Below, in pieces: positions 37,192 to 45,698 of a stretch of 64,000 nt of DNA. The DNA is taken from the NCBI RefSeq assembly GCF_003431975.1, contig NZ_CP027116.1, positions 992,001 through 1,056,000 on the forward strand, read 5' to 3'. This DNA comes from Bacillus pumilus. Its GTDB lineage: Bacteria; Bacillota; Bacilli; Bacillales; Bacillaceae. A model generated the notes under the pieces. That model did no database searches, was not told the DNA's origin, and worked only from the letters and a program-made list of their open reading frames with translations. The position numbers and the translations under genes were made by a program. How positions within the stretch are numbered: position 1 is the stretch's first letter; every line of letters begins with the position of its first letter.

Positions 37192-38487
37192 TTAGCGATT
37201 TGTGAGACTTGTTAAGGATTCGACTGAGCTGGCAACTTGAGATACCGTTTGTTTGACTTCCTTTAATTCATTAAGGAAGGTTTGAAGATCTATTTCAATT
37301 TTTCCATTTTGGTTTTTGCTTAAGTTCATGCTGCTTACGATATCATCGAAGAGCGAATTGATTTGAGTCATTTTTTCTTTACTGTCTGTCACAAGTAAAT
37401 TCACATCGGCAATGTGCTGTGACACTATGGCGATTTGTGAATTGGTATTGTTGACGAGTTCAGATACAGTTGAAACCGTTTTCTTTGTGTCCTCAGATAA
37501 TTTACGAACTTCATTTGCTACGACAGCGAAGCCTTTACCATGTTCACCTGCCCGTGCAGATTCGATTGAGGCATTTAAAGATAGCAAGTTCGTTTGCTCT
37601 GCAATACCTGTGACAATCCCAAAGATTTGTTCAATCTGTTTCGCGATTTCTTCTAAACGCTTAATTTCCGTTTCAATCTTCGTCATGCTACCATCAATTT
37701 GGTTCATTTGAGTTTGCTGAATTTCTAATTCTTTTTTACCACCGATCGATTTTTCTTCGACCTGTGCTGAAATTTGCGTTCCAGCTTGTGACATGTCTGC
37801 CATCTCATCAGATTTTGATACAAGCTTGTCCACTGCACTTGTTGTGTTTGAGAAGAGAGAAGCAAGCGAATTTGAGGTTTCTGTGATTTTTATATGAAGC
37901 TCCTGCTGCTGCTCTTCTGCTTCATCCCGAATTTTAGAATATTCATTTTGGAATGTATCAAGAACAAGCTGCTGCTCTAAATTTAAGATTTTCGTCGTCG
38001 CTTTGACTGCTGTCTGATATTCTTTGAATTCTTGGATATGCTGAGCAAATAAATCCATAATTGATAACAAAAGGTCTTGGAATGCAGCCATATACCATTT
38101 AGGCTGGAGACCAATTCGTAAATGAACCTGTGCAATTTTAATTCGTTTTGCCACGTAAGCTTCATCAATTACACCTGCAAACATTTCACTAATATGAATG
38201 CGGAGTGTTTTTTTCAAACGCTCAACAGAACTATTATCTTGAATGATATGCATCAAGGAAGACTCGACTTCTAAATTTTTATAAAATTTATCAACGATAT
38301 GTGTGATATCGTCCTGAACAATCGGATTGAGCTGTTTCAGAATAAATAAGTCATGGTGCGTCAGGTCAATCATTTTAATTTGTTTCGCGATATCTGTATT
38401 GTCCGAAAAGTTGATTCGTTTTAGCTCATCATCCTGCTGTGAAAAAAAAGCAGAGTTTTTTCTTTTCGTCTCTTTTTTAAATAACAA
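37192..38487 (-). CDS. hemAT: Haem-based aerotaxis transducer HemAT
   Basis: 431 residues (B. subtilis 432) from a TTG start after GGGGGGAC. The N-terminal globin-like sensor has the haem-binding His122 in AQVHLRIG. The C-terminal methyl-accepting signalling domain contains the conserved hairpin [20 protein letters not shown]. It is soluble, with no membrane segment, and signals oxygen to CheA. Confidence 0.96.
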   Translation of the reverse strand: MLFKKETKRKNSAFFSQQDDELKRINFSDNTDIAKQIKMIDLTHHDLFILKQLNPIVQDDITHIVDKFYKNLEVESSLMHIIQDNSSVERLKKTLRIHISEMFAGVIDEAYVAKRIKIAQVHLRIGLQPKWYMAAFQDLLLSIMDLFAQHIQEFKEYQTAVKATTKILNLEQQLVLDTFQNEYSKIRDEAEEQQQELHIKITETSNSLASLFSNTTSAVDKLVSKSDEMADMSQAGTQISAQVEEKSIGGKKELEIQQTQMNQIDGSMTKIETEIKRLEEIAKQIEQIFGIVTGIAEQTNLLSLNASIESARAGEHGKGFAVVANEVRKLSEDTKKTVSTVSELVNNTNSQIAIVSQHIADVNLLVTDSKEKMTQINSLFDDIVSSMNLSKNQNGKIEIDLQTFLNELKEVKQTVSQVASSVESLTSLTNR

Positions 38488-38578
38488 TGTTTTTGTCCCC
38501 CCATAATCATCACAAATATCAGACTTTATGTTTCTTATCGGATAAATTTGGATTTTTTAAAGGGAAACCAGTGAAATT

Positions 38579-40111
38579 TTACTGTTCTTTATATGACCTT
38601 TCTAGTGATTTCTTTGCTGGGCCTTCTACTACTTCACCAGTAATAGAAAAACGGGAGCCATGACACGGGCAATCCCAAGTGCGGTCACTATTATTCCAAG
38701 CGACTTCACAGCCTAAGTGAGTACACGTTGTATCGACAAGAAAGATATTCCCGTCCTCTGATTTAAAGGCGCCACATTTTTTCTTTTCATAAGATACAAT
38801 GCCGCCTTCGCCTGGCTTTAAATCATCAATTGTTTGATCGGTTCGCTTTAATTTACCACTGATCAGCTTGGCAGCAACATTTGTATTTTCTTTAACGAAA
38901 TCTTTGACGAAAGAGTTAGAAACAGGTCTTGATGGCGCAAAAATGGATTCGTATGGATTCGATTTTCCTTCAATTAAATCCCCGATAAGGGTGGCTGCGA
39001 CGTGGCTTGTTGTCATGCCCCATTTTCTAAAGCCGGTTGCAACAAAGATATTTTCGTGGTGTTTCGTCAAGTGGCCAATGTACGGGATTTGATCCATTGT
39101 GACCATATCGTGTGTCGACCAGCGATACAGTACCTCTTCAATTCCAAGGGTGGCGTCTCCAAACATTTCCAGACCTCCGTAGTGAGCAGATTCATCCCCG
39201 CCTTGTCCAGTTTTATGACCTTCGCCTCCGATGAGCACGACTTCCTCACCATGCCATTTTGCGGTTCTTAAAGAATGAGCAGGCTGGTCAATTCCTAAAT
39301 ACATCCCATCTGGGAGCGGCTTCGTTGTTTTTGCTGCAACCACATAAGATTGTTCTGGGTGAATTCGCGTGAAATAAAACCCTTTCCCATCATAAAAAGG
39401 AAAGTGCGAACAGCATATGATATAACGGCCTGTCAGATGGTGACCGCTTTTTGTGATGACAGCAGGCCGGTTTCCTTCTTTCACGTCAACAGCAGTAGTC
39501 TGTTCAAAAAAACGTACACCTCGCTCTAGGAGCTGATCAATTAGTGCATGTAAATAATGAAGGGGATGAAACTGTGCCTGTTGCGTCATTGCAAGGGCAG
39601 CTTTGATGTCAGCATCAAAAGGAAGCGATGTTTTCCATTCTCGGTCAATCCCAAGTTGTTTGTAGGCATCTAATTCCTTTTTTAATTTTTTTACACCGTT
39701 TTCTTCCTTTGTATAAAGGTACGCATCTTTGACTTCTAGCTGACAATCGATGTCGTATTCTTTGACGCGGGCTTGAATGAGCTCTTTTGCTTTCTCATTT
39801 GCTTCTACATATAAACGGGCTTTGGGCATGCCAATTTGCTGAATCAGCTCATAGTAGTACACATCGTGCTGTGAGGTGATCTTAGCTGTCGTGTGTCCGG
39901 TCGTCCCTTGCATCAATTGATCGGCATCAATGATGATGACATCTAGCCCGCGTTCTGTCATTTCAAACGCAGTAGCGATACCGGTAATACCACCACCAAC
40001 AATGATGACATCTGCTGTGAGATCCTCGTGTACAGCAGAGAAAGAGTGCTTCTGACTTTCCGCTATCCATAACGATTTTGCATGCTCCGATCCTTTATGC
40101 TCTTGCTCCAT
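38579..40111 (-). CDS. yhfW: FAD oxidoreductase with Rieske domain YhfW
   Basis: 510 residues from ATG 40111, with GGAGGCGAC upstream (B. subtilis 509). The DAO-type FAD domain has GGGITG at 39-44; the C-terminal Rieske domain has CTHLGC (463-468) and CPCH (481-484), which hold a 2Fe-2S cluster. The reaction is unknown. It is divergent from yhxC with about 145 bases between. Confidence 0.9.
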   Translation of the reverse strand: MEQEHKGSEHAKSLWIAESQKHSFSAVHEDLTADVIIVGGGITGIATAFEMTERGLDVIIIDADQLMQGTTGHTTAKITSQHDVYYYELIQQIGMPKARLYVEANEKAKELIQARVKEYDIDCQLEVKDAYLYTKEENGVKKLKKELDAYKQLGIDREWKTSLPFDADIKAALAMTQQAQFHPLHYLHALIDQLLERGVRFFEQTTAVDVKEGNRPAVITKSGHHLTGRYIICCSHFPFYDGKGFYFTRIHPEQSYVVAAKTTKPLPDGMYLGIDQPAHSLRTAKWHGEEVVLIGGEGHKTGQGGDESAHYGGLEMFGDATLGIEEVLYRWSTHDMVTMDQIPYIGHLTKHHENIFVATGFRKWGMTTSHVAATLIGDLIEGKSNPYESIFAPSRPVSNSFVKDFVKENTNVAAKLISGKLKRTDQTIDDLKPGEGGIVSYEKKKCGAFKSEDGNIFLVDTTCTHLGCEVAWNNSDRTWDCPCHGSRFSITGEVVEGPAKKSLERSYKEQ

Positions 40112-40256
40112 GTTGTCGCCTCCAGTTAGTGACTTCTTATGCATAATTTTTCCACAATGATGAAAATCATACATTGGAAAGGAAACAAGTTCGACATACA
40201 TAAAAAAATGGCCAACACATAAAAATAAACAAGATATAAGGAAGGAGTGGACAGAC

Positions 40257-41117
40257 GTGTCAACAAAGCAGCCGAAGAAAACATTGCCGCCTCAGCATCA
40301 AAATGAACGTCCTGGGCTTGAATATATAATGAATCCAAGGCCTGTGTTTGATCGAGAGGTGCCAGATAAAAAGCTAGCAGGAAAAACAGCCATTGTGACA
40401 GGTGGAGACAGTGGAATCGGAAGAGCAGTCTCGGTCTTATTTGCGAAGGAAGGAGCCAATGTCGCCATTGTTTACTTGAGTGAACATCGCGATGCAGAGG
40501 AAACGAAGGACTATATTGAAAAGGCTGGAGGCCGGGTCATCTTAATGGCAGGTGATTTAGGAGATGAGGCGTTCTCGAACGAGGTGGTCAAAAAAACAAA
40601 AGATGCTTTTGGTTCCATTGATATATTAGTGAACAACGCCGGGGAACAGCATCCACAAAAAAGCATTGAACAGATTACCTCACATCAGCTTCTTCGGACA
40701 TTTCAAACGAATATTTTCGCCATGTTTTATTTAACAAAAGCGGCTCTTCCTCATCTAAAGAAAGGTAGCAGTATCATTAATACAGCATCTGTCACAGCCT
40801 ATAAAGGGCATGAAACTTTGATCGACTATTCATCTACAAAAGGGGCAGTTGTGACATTTACGAGATCATTGTCTTTATCGCTCATTAAACAAGGGATTAG
40901 AGTGAATGGGGTAGCACCAGGGCCTATTTGGACACCCCTCATTCCATCGACTTTTACGGAAAAAGAAGTCTCGGAATTTGGTGGGGATGTTCCTATGGAA
41001 CGTCCAGGTGAGCCAGTAGAGCTTGCGCCGAGTTATTTATTTTTAGCGAGCGAAGACTCGTCTTATATGAATGGACAAATTCTGCATGTGAATGGTGGAA
41101 CCATTTTAAATGGGTAA
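40257..41117 (+). CDS. yhxC: Short-chain dehydrogenase YhxC
   Basis: 286 residues from GTG 40257, with AAGGAG upstream. It is an NAD(P)-binding classical/extended SDR: TGGDSGIGRAVS cofactor loop, NNAGEQ, and the catalytic Tyr-x3-Lys in YSSTKGA. The N-terminal ~40 residues before the fold are proline-rich, as in the related stress-associated SDRs. The substrate is unknown. Confidence 0.92.
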   Translation: MSTKQPKKTLPPQHQNERPGLEYIMNPRPVFDREVPDKKLAGKTAIVTGGDSGIGRAVSVLFAKEGANVAIVYLSEHRDAEETKDYIEKAGGRVILMAGDLGDEAFSNEVVKKTKDAFGSIDILVNNAGEQHPQKSIEQITSHQLLRTFQTNIFAMFYLTKAALPHLKKGSSIINTASVTAYKGHETLIDYSSTKGAVVTFTRSLSLSLIKQGIRVNGVAPGPIWTPLIPSTFTEKEVSEFGGDVPMERPGEPVELAPSYLFLASEDSSYMNGQILHVNGGTILNG

Positions 41118-41119
41118 AC

Positions 41120-41170
41120 AAAAAACTTGCGGTAAAGAGACGAGTTGCTGTCTCTCTGCCGCAAGTAAAA
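41120..41170. terminator. Bidirectional terminator between yhxC and yhzC
   Basis: ACTTGCGG and AAGAGAC pair with GTCTCT and CCGCAAGT around a short loop. Confidence 0.8.
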
Positions 41171-41173
41171 TCA

Positions 41174-41410
41174 TCATGATTGATGTAAGCAGTGTTCTGC
41201 ATATTGAGCTGACAGGTCGTTGAATCGCTTTTCATCACGCTGATCCAGTGCCTTATCAATCTCTTCTCTAAGGAAGGTTAAACGCTGTTTATAAAGCGCT
41301 TCATCTAAAACCATTTGAATATAGATGTCTAAAATCGTGACGCCGTTTTCTTCGGTTTTTTGGGTGTTGCGGGACTTCATGAGCTCAGCATACGTTTTTT
41401 TCTCTTTCAT
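41174..41410 (-). CDS. yhzC: YhzC, IDEAL-domain protein
   Basis: 78 residues. The core VTILDIYIQMVLDEALYKQR is the IDEAL domain, followed by a helical pair and a short tail ending in HQS. IDEAL domains occur in competence and stress adaptor proteins such as YpiB. It lies next to comK as in B. subtilis. Function unknown. Confidence 0.85.
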   Translation of the reverse strand: MKEKKTYAELMKSRNTQKTEENGVTILDIYIQMVLDEALYKQRLTFLREEIDKALDQRDEKRFNDLSAQYAEHCLHQS

Positions 41411-41581
41411 AAAGAATCCCCCCGATGCCTTTTTTATAGTATATGGATTGGCGGAGAAAAAATCAACAAGAATTTATAATTTTTAGACAATTTATTTTTG
41501 AGCGAAATCGACACTTCTTGTCCGATCGACAGGATGTGATATACCTTTAAAAAGGACTTTTCGATAGATCAAATAGACTAA

Positions 41582-41692
41582 AAAATACGGTAAAAAGATG
41601 ATTTTTAATAAATTTTGAAAAAATCCTGTCGTTTCTTATATGTTGGTGATAGATTAATAGTATCTTAAATAACCAAAAATTAACACAGGAGG
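41582..41692 (+). promoter_or_regulatory. comK upstream control region with a ComK half-box
   Basis: AAAA-GATGA-TTTT at 41593-41605 fits the AT-box (AAAA-N5-TTTT) of ComK K-boxes, and AT-rich tracts surround it. AGGAGG at about 41687-41692 is the comK ribosome site. ComK, Rok, CodY, AbrB and DegU act on this region in B. subtilis. The control region appears intact although the gene is cut. Confidence 0.55.
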
Positions 41693-41699
41693 AAATGAA

Positions 41700-41966
41700 G
41701 TGTCAGGAATTAGTGAAACACCTTTAGATTCATACGTCATTAATCAATCAACAATGGCGGTCCTTCCGATTGAAGAAGGAAAAAAAGTATATTCAAAAGT
41801 AATAGAAAGAGAGACAAGCTTTTACGTTGAATTAAAGCCCCTGCAAATTATTGAACGAAGTTGTAGATTTTTCGGCTCAAGTTATGCGGGCAGGAAAGCA
41901 GGAACATATGAAGTAACAGGAATTTCCCACAAGCCTCCATTTGAAATACAAACCCTTGATATATAA
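41700..41966 (+). pseudogene. comK: Competence master regulator ComK, 5' fragment cut by prophage
   Basis: From GTG 41700 the frame encodes a ComK N-terminus of about 80 residues, including the conserved RSCRFFGSSYAGRKAGTYEV and SHKPP. After SHKPP (near base 41940) the sequence leaves the ComK pattern and stops at 41966, giving 88 residues in place of about 190. ComK lacking its C-terminal two thirds should not activate late competence genes. The missing 3' part should lie beyond the right end of the prophage. The upstream order yhxC-yhzC-comK confirms identity. Confidence 0.92.
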
Positions 41967-42015
41967 GGGTTTATAGGCGGTTTCTCTGTTTTTTGATGCC
42001 GTATTGATGCCGAAA
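41920..42015. other. Left attachment region (attL) of the comK prophage
   Basis: The crossover must lie at or shortly before 41941, where comK similarity ends. Next to it are an inverted repeat AAACCCTT-N7-AAGGGTTT (41950-41972) and two direct TTGATGCCG copies (41993-42001 and 42004-42012) spaced 11 bases, like integrase arm sites. The exact core cannot be set without the right end. Confidence 0.5.
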
Positions 42016-42020
42016 CATTT

Positions 42021-43214
42021 TTAAACAGTTCTCATGAGGTCTCCAAACATCTTCGAAGCCTCTTTTTTTCTGTCACTGGTAATGTGTAAATAAACTAATC
42101 TAGTTGTTTTATCTTCGGTATGTCCTAAGCGAGCCATAATCCTGTGAAGATCTACGCCTGCTTCTGCGAGAAGTGAGGTGTGAGTGTGTCTGAGAGAATG
42201 AGGAGTTAATTTTTTCTGAATACCTGATTTTTTCAATACTGAATTGAAACGGTTCTCAATCGTTTTAACGAATGGCGGATAACCATAATACTTTGTTCTC
42301 TTCATTCTCCCAAAAATAAAGTTGCCATCGAACCACTCATCTTTAATCGCAATTTTAATTTTATTTTGAATTGCTTTGTGTTTCTTTATAACTGAAATTA
42401 CTTCTGGTTCTATATCAATAACCCTAATGGAACCTTTTGTTTTTGGAGTTAAAATTTCAAATTCTTTAGTATTGTCCTTATCATTAAAATATGTTTTTGT
42501 AATACTGATACTGTTGTTTTCAAAATCCACATCGCTCCATTTAAGAGCTGCTAATTCACCAACCCTCATGCCTGTCCAAGCCAAAAGGAAGAACATTGTG
42601 AAATATTCATGATCAAAATCTCTATTAGCTGTGTCCAGAAAAGTTTTGAGTTCAGTTTTTTCAAAGTATTTATCTTCGATTGATTGGTTTTCTAACTCCT
42701 CAACGGTTTTAATGTCTTTAGGTAATTGAGCGAATTCCGTCGGATCATCTAAAATGATTTTTTGTTGTCTAGCCCTCCTGAAAACCATTTTAGCTACAGA
42801 GTGTATGTTGCTAATATTTCCTTTGGATAATTCTCCTGCTTCTTTTAACTTAACTAACATTTTTTGGTAGTCCTTATCTGTTATCTCTTTGACTTTTTTA
42901 TGACCAAGGTGTTTATTTAGGTGTTTAATTTCTTTTTTCCTAGTTCGTAAAGTGCTGTTTTTAACTCCAGACAGTTTGTATACTGAGTGCCATTCGTCGC
43001 AAAGCTCTTTGAAAGTTATTTTGTGCTTCATATCCAGTTTAACTTTACCAAGAATATACTCCATTTCAGCGGCAGCTTGTTTTGCATCTTTTTCCCTCAA
43101 AAAACCGCGCTTTGGTATTCTCTGTCTTTTACCGGTTTTTGGATCAATGCCATTTTCAATGACATACATCCATCGGATGCCTTTTTTTGTTTCATACTTT
43201 TGAATACTTGCCAT
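42021..43214 (-). CDS. int: Phage tyrosine integrase
   Basis: 397 residues. An N-terminal arm-binding domain (about 1-60) precedes a SAM-like core-binding domain (65-165) and the catalytic domain. Catalytic residues: Arg217 (TGMRVGE), His339 and Arg342 (HSLRH), His365 (LGH) and nucleophile Tyr375 (LVYLH). It reads toward comK, ending 55 bases from the fragment, the usual place for an integrase beside its attachment site. It follows the ImmA-like gene by 13 bases and is probably co-transcribed with it. Confidence 0.95.
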   Translation of the reverse strand: MASIQKYETKKGIRWMYVIENGIDPKTGKRQRIPKRGFLREKDAKQAAAEMEYILGKVKLDMKHKITFKELCDEWHSVYKLSGVKNSTLRTRKKEIKHLNKHLGHKKVKEITDKDYQKMLVKLKEAGELSKGNISNIHSVAKMVFRRARQQKIILDDPTEFAQLPKDIKTVEELENQSIEDKYFEKTELKTFLDTANRDFDHEYFTMFFLLAWTGMRVGELAALKWSDVDFENNSISITKTYFNDKDNTKEFEILTPKTKGSIRVIDIEPEVISVIKKHKAIQNKIKIAIKDEWFDGNFIFGRMKRTKYYGYPPFVKTIENRFNSVLKKSGIQKKLTPHSLRHTHTSLLAEAGVDLHRIMARLGHTEDKTTRLVYLHITSDRKKEASKMFGDLMRTV

Positions 43215-43227
43215 GTTAAAATCCTCC

Positions 43228-43731
43228 TCAATTTATTTGTTTTAAGGAATTCTCGTATAAAGCAAAAGCATAGCTTTTTCTTCTAAACATTTCTAAGCGG
43301 GCAGCAGCAAAAGAATAAGTCACATTAAAGGTGTCTCCAATTAGCTTTATCGCTTCAGATTGCAAAGAAGGTAGGTTTAATTTTTGAAGCATAAAGGAGG
43401 GAACACAGAAATGATACATGAAACTATTTGCCTGATATTCTTGCAATTCTCTAAAGAGCTTGTGCATATCAAATTGGTTGCCATAGTGCTTTATCACATG
43501 GCATAACTCGTGTCCAAACTCTTCCCATTGTTGTTTTTTGTTTAAACGTTTATCAATGACCATGCTGTAAGAGCCATTCACACAGAAAACAATACTAGGC
43601 CTTCTTTCAAAATGAAGCCATATTTTTAGAGCAGCTGCCATAAGTTCCATATCAATTGATTCTGGTGTAAGCATGTTTAATTTTGTGTATATTTTCTTCA
43701 CTTCTTCTTCTAAATGAGATAATCCTTTCAT
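43228..43731 (-). CDS. ImmA/IrrE family metallo-endopeptidase
   Basis: 167 residues with the zinc motif HELCH at 74-78. In ICEBs1 and related phages such ImmA proteases cleave the XRE repressor (ImmR) after DNA damage and so release lytic or transfer functions. Two XRE repressors lie a few genes upstream, fitting that role. AGGGGTG precedes the ATG. Confidence 0.88.
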   Translation of the reverse strand: MKGLSHLEEEVKKIYTKLNMLTPESIDMELMAAALKIWLHFERRPSIVFCVNGSYSMVIDKRLNKKQQWEEFGHELCHVIKHYGNQFDMHKLFRELQEYQANSFMYHFCVPSFMLQKLNLPSLQSEAIKLIGDTFNVTYSFAAARLEMFRRKSYAFALYENSLKQIN

Positions 43732-43750
43732 TTAAAACACCCCTAAAATG

Positions 43751-43779
43751 AGAATATATGTTCTGTTTATAGCTGTAAA
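43751..43779 (-). promoter_or_regulatory. Promoter of the immA-like-int operon with an SOS-like box
   Basis: On the minus strand TTTACA (43774-43779), a 17-base spacer and TATTCT (43751-43756). The -10 lies within AGAATATATGTTCT (43751-43764), one base from the LexA half-site pattern GAAC-N4-GTTC. Confidence 0.6.
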
Positions 43780-43780
43780 A

Positions 43781-43803
43781 AAAAGCCCGGTGTTTAAGGG
43801 CTT
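43781..43803 (-). terminator. Terminator between the small membrane gene and immA-like gene
   Basis: AAGCCC / GGGCTT stem followed on the minus strand by nine T. Confidence 0.75.
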
Positions 43804-43975
43804 ATTCAGCTTTTTTTAAATCTATGTCCTTAAAAAAGAAAACTGCTGTAAAGCTCATGACTATGATGAGAAGCACAATACTTTCTTTTACATCTGGCCT
43901 ATATAGGTATTGATGGTATATCCAAAATACTCCGCCAATAAGCAGAAAGAAAAATTGTAGAAAGAAACCAATCAA
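43802..43975 (-). CDS. Small phage membrane protein
   Basis: 57 residues from TTG 43975, chosen because AGGAG lies eight bases upstream; an ATG six codons earlier has none. Two membrane segments (about 3-18 and 31-47) and a lysine-rich end. It has its own promoter and terminator within the lysogeny module. Function unknown; superinfection exclusion is one possibility. Confidence 0.6.
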   Translation of the reverse strand: MIGFFLQFFFLLIGGVFWIYHQYLYRPDVKESIVLLIIVMSFTAVFFFKDIDLKKAE

Positions 43976-44032
43976 ATAACATTCTCCTATCATAAAAGAT
44001 ATTCCCTACACAGAAGCCAGTATTTGTATCTA

Positions 44033-44083
44033 ATGATATTAGAAATAATAGGGTATTTCAAGATAGAATTTGAACGTATGTTC
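44033..44083 (-). promoter_or_regulatory. Promoter of the small membrane gene with a LexA-type box
   Basis: TTGAAA (44056-44061), a 17-base spacer and TATCAT (44033-44038) on the minus strand. GAAC-GTAT-GTTC at 44072-44083 lies ten bases upstream of the -35 and fits the Bacillus LexA (DinR) inner consensus. Confidence 0.55.
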
Positions 44084-44100
44084 TTATGAGAATTTAAAAT

Positions 44101-44123
44101 AAAAGCCCAAAAGATAGGGCTAT
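44101..44123 (-). terminator. Terminator after the PH-SHOCT gene
   Basis: AGCCC / GGGCT stem followed by T-rich sequence on the minus strand. Confidence 0.6.
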
Positions 44124-44125
44124 AT

Positions 44126-44704
44126 TCAAATTCCTAAAAGCTGTTTCTTCTTTAGTGTGAACTCTTCATCAGTTAAAATGCCTTCTTCTTTGAGTGCTGC
44201 GTACTTTCTGATCTCATCAATAGTAAAATCGGTATTCTCATCAGGCGCAACAACATTTTCTTGCTTATTTACATCACTTGAAGTTTGTTTTATTACCTTT
44301 GAGGAGTTTTCTTTCATTTTCTTTATATAAGCCACAAAAGTAGCAGGATCACCTTCTAAAATACCAAACACTTCAATATGTTCGCCAGCAACATTAAAAG
44401 AAAATTTGTAACCACTCCAACCCTTTGTAGGAACAGATACATTAGAGACATCAGTGTATTCCCATGACTTAATAGAGTTGTTTTTATCAATAAATATCAA
44501 TCTTTTTTTAGTTGCAATAAAAAGACCGACCTCACCATATTTCAAAAAATTACTTGAACATAAAACAATTTCAGCTATAGTTTCATCAGTTTGATTTAAA
44601 ATATCGTTTGCTTTATGAAAAAGATTTATAAAATTTCTTGAAGCGCGTTTCTTTTTATTCAGTACAGGATTATAAATTTTTTCATCTCTAAAAATAAAAG
44701 CCAA
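44126..44704 (-). CDS. Phage protein with PH-like domain and C-terminal SHOCT
   Basis: 192 residues from TTG 44704, supported by AGAGGTG six bases upstream; GTG 44713 is the alternative. Residues about 30-130 look like a bacterial PH domain (LFIATKKRLIFIDK and VAYIKKMKE). The last 30 residues, IRKYAALKEEGILTDEEF, are a SHOCT oligomerisation motif. Such proteins are often found in prophage lysogeny regions. Function unknown. Three palindromes lie upstream. Confidence 0.65.
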   Translation of the reverse strand: MAFIFRDEKIYNPVLNKKKRASRNFINLFHKANDILNQTDETIAEIVLCSSNFLKYGEVGLFIATKKRLIFIDKNNSIKSWEYTDVSNVSVPTKGWSGYKFSFNVAGEHIEVFGILEGDPATFVAYIKKMKENSSKVIKQTSSDVNKQENVVAPDENTDFTIDEIRKYAALKEEGILTDEEFTLKKKQLLGI

Positions 44705-44728
44705 TCTATACACCTCTCACTAATAATC

Positions 44729-44855
44729 ATTACTGTAAAAATTACAGCAGAACCTTCAGTTGAGAAAAAATGATTGTAGACTCTACTGTAATTTTTACAG
44801 TTGAACAGTCATTCAATTGAAGGTATTACTGTAAAAATTACAGCAGAACCTTCAG
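44729..44855. repeat. Three copies of a 15-base palindrome CTGTAAAAATTACAG
   Basis: Copies at 44733-44747, 44786-44800 (opposite orientation) and 44829-44843. The first and third lie in identical 31-base repeats (44729-44759 and 44825-44855). They sit between the second repressor gene and the PH-SHOCT gene, where operators are expected. Confidence 0.8.
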
Positions 44856-44913
44856 CATTAATTAAACTAAACAAAACTAAATAAAGAAATATATTAATTA
44901 ATTAATTATTAGT

Positions 44914-45264
44914 TTAGTCTTTCGATTTACTACCTTTCATCTTTTCTTTCTGTTTTATGTAATTGATGAAACTAATCGTTTCTTGTCTAGCTTCTTTGGA
45001 AAAGTTGGAAACTTCATTGAAAGCGATTTGCAAATCAGAATCATATACATTATGAGCCGAAGCAATATTTTCAGTTCTACCAAGAAGAAAATCAGTTGTT
45101 GTATTCAATACATCAGCTAAATCTTTGAGCATGACATTTGAAGGTGTGCTATGTCCGTTCTCATAATTGCTTATAGTTCCTTTTGTTGTATTAAGACGTT
45201 TAGCTAGTTCTTCCTGTGTTAATCCTTTATCTTTTCTGACACTCTTTATTCTTTTAGAGAGCAT
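44914..45264 (-). CDS. Phage XRE repressor (copy 2)
   Basis: 116 residues from ATG 45264, with GGGGA upstream. The N-terminal helix-turn-helix (about 3-60) contains LTQEELAKRLNTTKGTISNYE. The C-terminal tail DLQIAFNEVSNFSKEARQET is shared with the neighbouring repressor. Tails of this kind occur in ImmR/Xre-type repressors. Probably a CI-like regulator and possible substrate of the ImmA-like protease. Confidence 0.85.
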   Translation of the reverse strand: MLSKRIKSVRKDKGLTQEELAKRLNTTKGTISNYENGHSTPSNVMLKDLADVLNTTTDFLLGRTENIASAHNVYDSDLQIAFNEVSNFSKEARQETISFINYIKQKEKMKGSKSKD

Positions 45265-45320
45265 GACAGTCCCCTTCAACTAATAAGCATCTGTGGATAT
45301 TGCAATGGTTTTGTTTAATT

Positions 45321-45698
45321 TTATTTTTTTTTAAAAGTGCGGCCGCTTTTCTTTTCTTTTTCTTTAATGTAATTGATAAAGTCTATAGTTTGTTTTCTAG
45401 CTTCTTCAGAAAAATCAGAAGCAGCATTGAAAGCAATTTGAAGATCAGGATCAGACTCTATTTTATTATCATCAATGGTTTTGTAATCAGGATCATCACT
45501 CCTGCCAACTAGGTAATCAATCGAAACATCAAATATATCTGCGAATTTAAGCAATTCACCATCAGTAACAGGTCTTTTACCTGACTCTATTCTACTTAAG
45601 ACACTGTAGTTAATATTGACTCTAGATTCTAATTCGCGTAATGACCAATCATTTTTTTCGCGGAGTTTTTTAATTCTTTCACCTAATTTATTTTTCAT
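45321..45698 (-). CDS. Phage XRE repressor (copy 1), divergent from the Cro-like gene
   Basis: 125 residues from ATG 45698. The helix-turn-helix (about 5-65) contains WSLRELESRVNINYSVLSRIE; the tail DPDLQIAFNAASDFSEEARK is close to copy 2, followed by KEKEKKSGRTFKKK. It is first in the leftward module and divergent from the Cro-like gene, so it is the best candidate for the main lysogeny repressor. Confidence 0.87.
   Translation of the reverse strand: MKNKLGERIKKLREKNDWSLRELESRVNINYSVLSRIESGKRPVTDGELLKFADIFDVSIDYLVGRSDDPDYKTIDDNKIESDPDLQIAFNAASDFSEEARKQTIDFINYIKEKEKKSGRTFKKK

Noticed and set aside
41950..41972. AAACCCTT-N7-AAGGGTTT as the recombination core
   Set aside because: The spacing fits a tyrosine recombinase core, but comK similarity already ends before it, and a similar hairpin occurs at 29020-29044, so a terminator-like hairpin for int is as likely.
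44729..44855. CRISPR array
   Set aside because: Only three short palindromes, one inverted, with no spacers of constant length and no cas genes in the window.
45300..45512. Plus-strand frame opposite the first repressor
   Set aside because: Low-complexity phenylalanine-rich shadow frame; the repressor on the minus strand is convincing.
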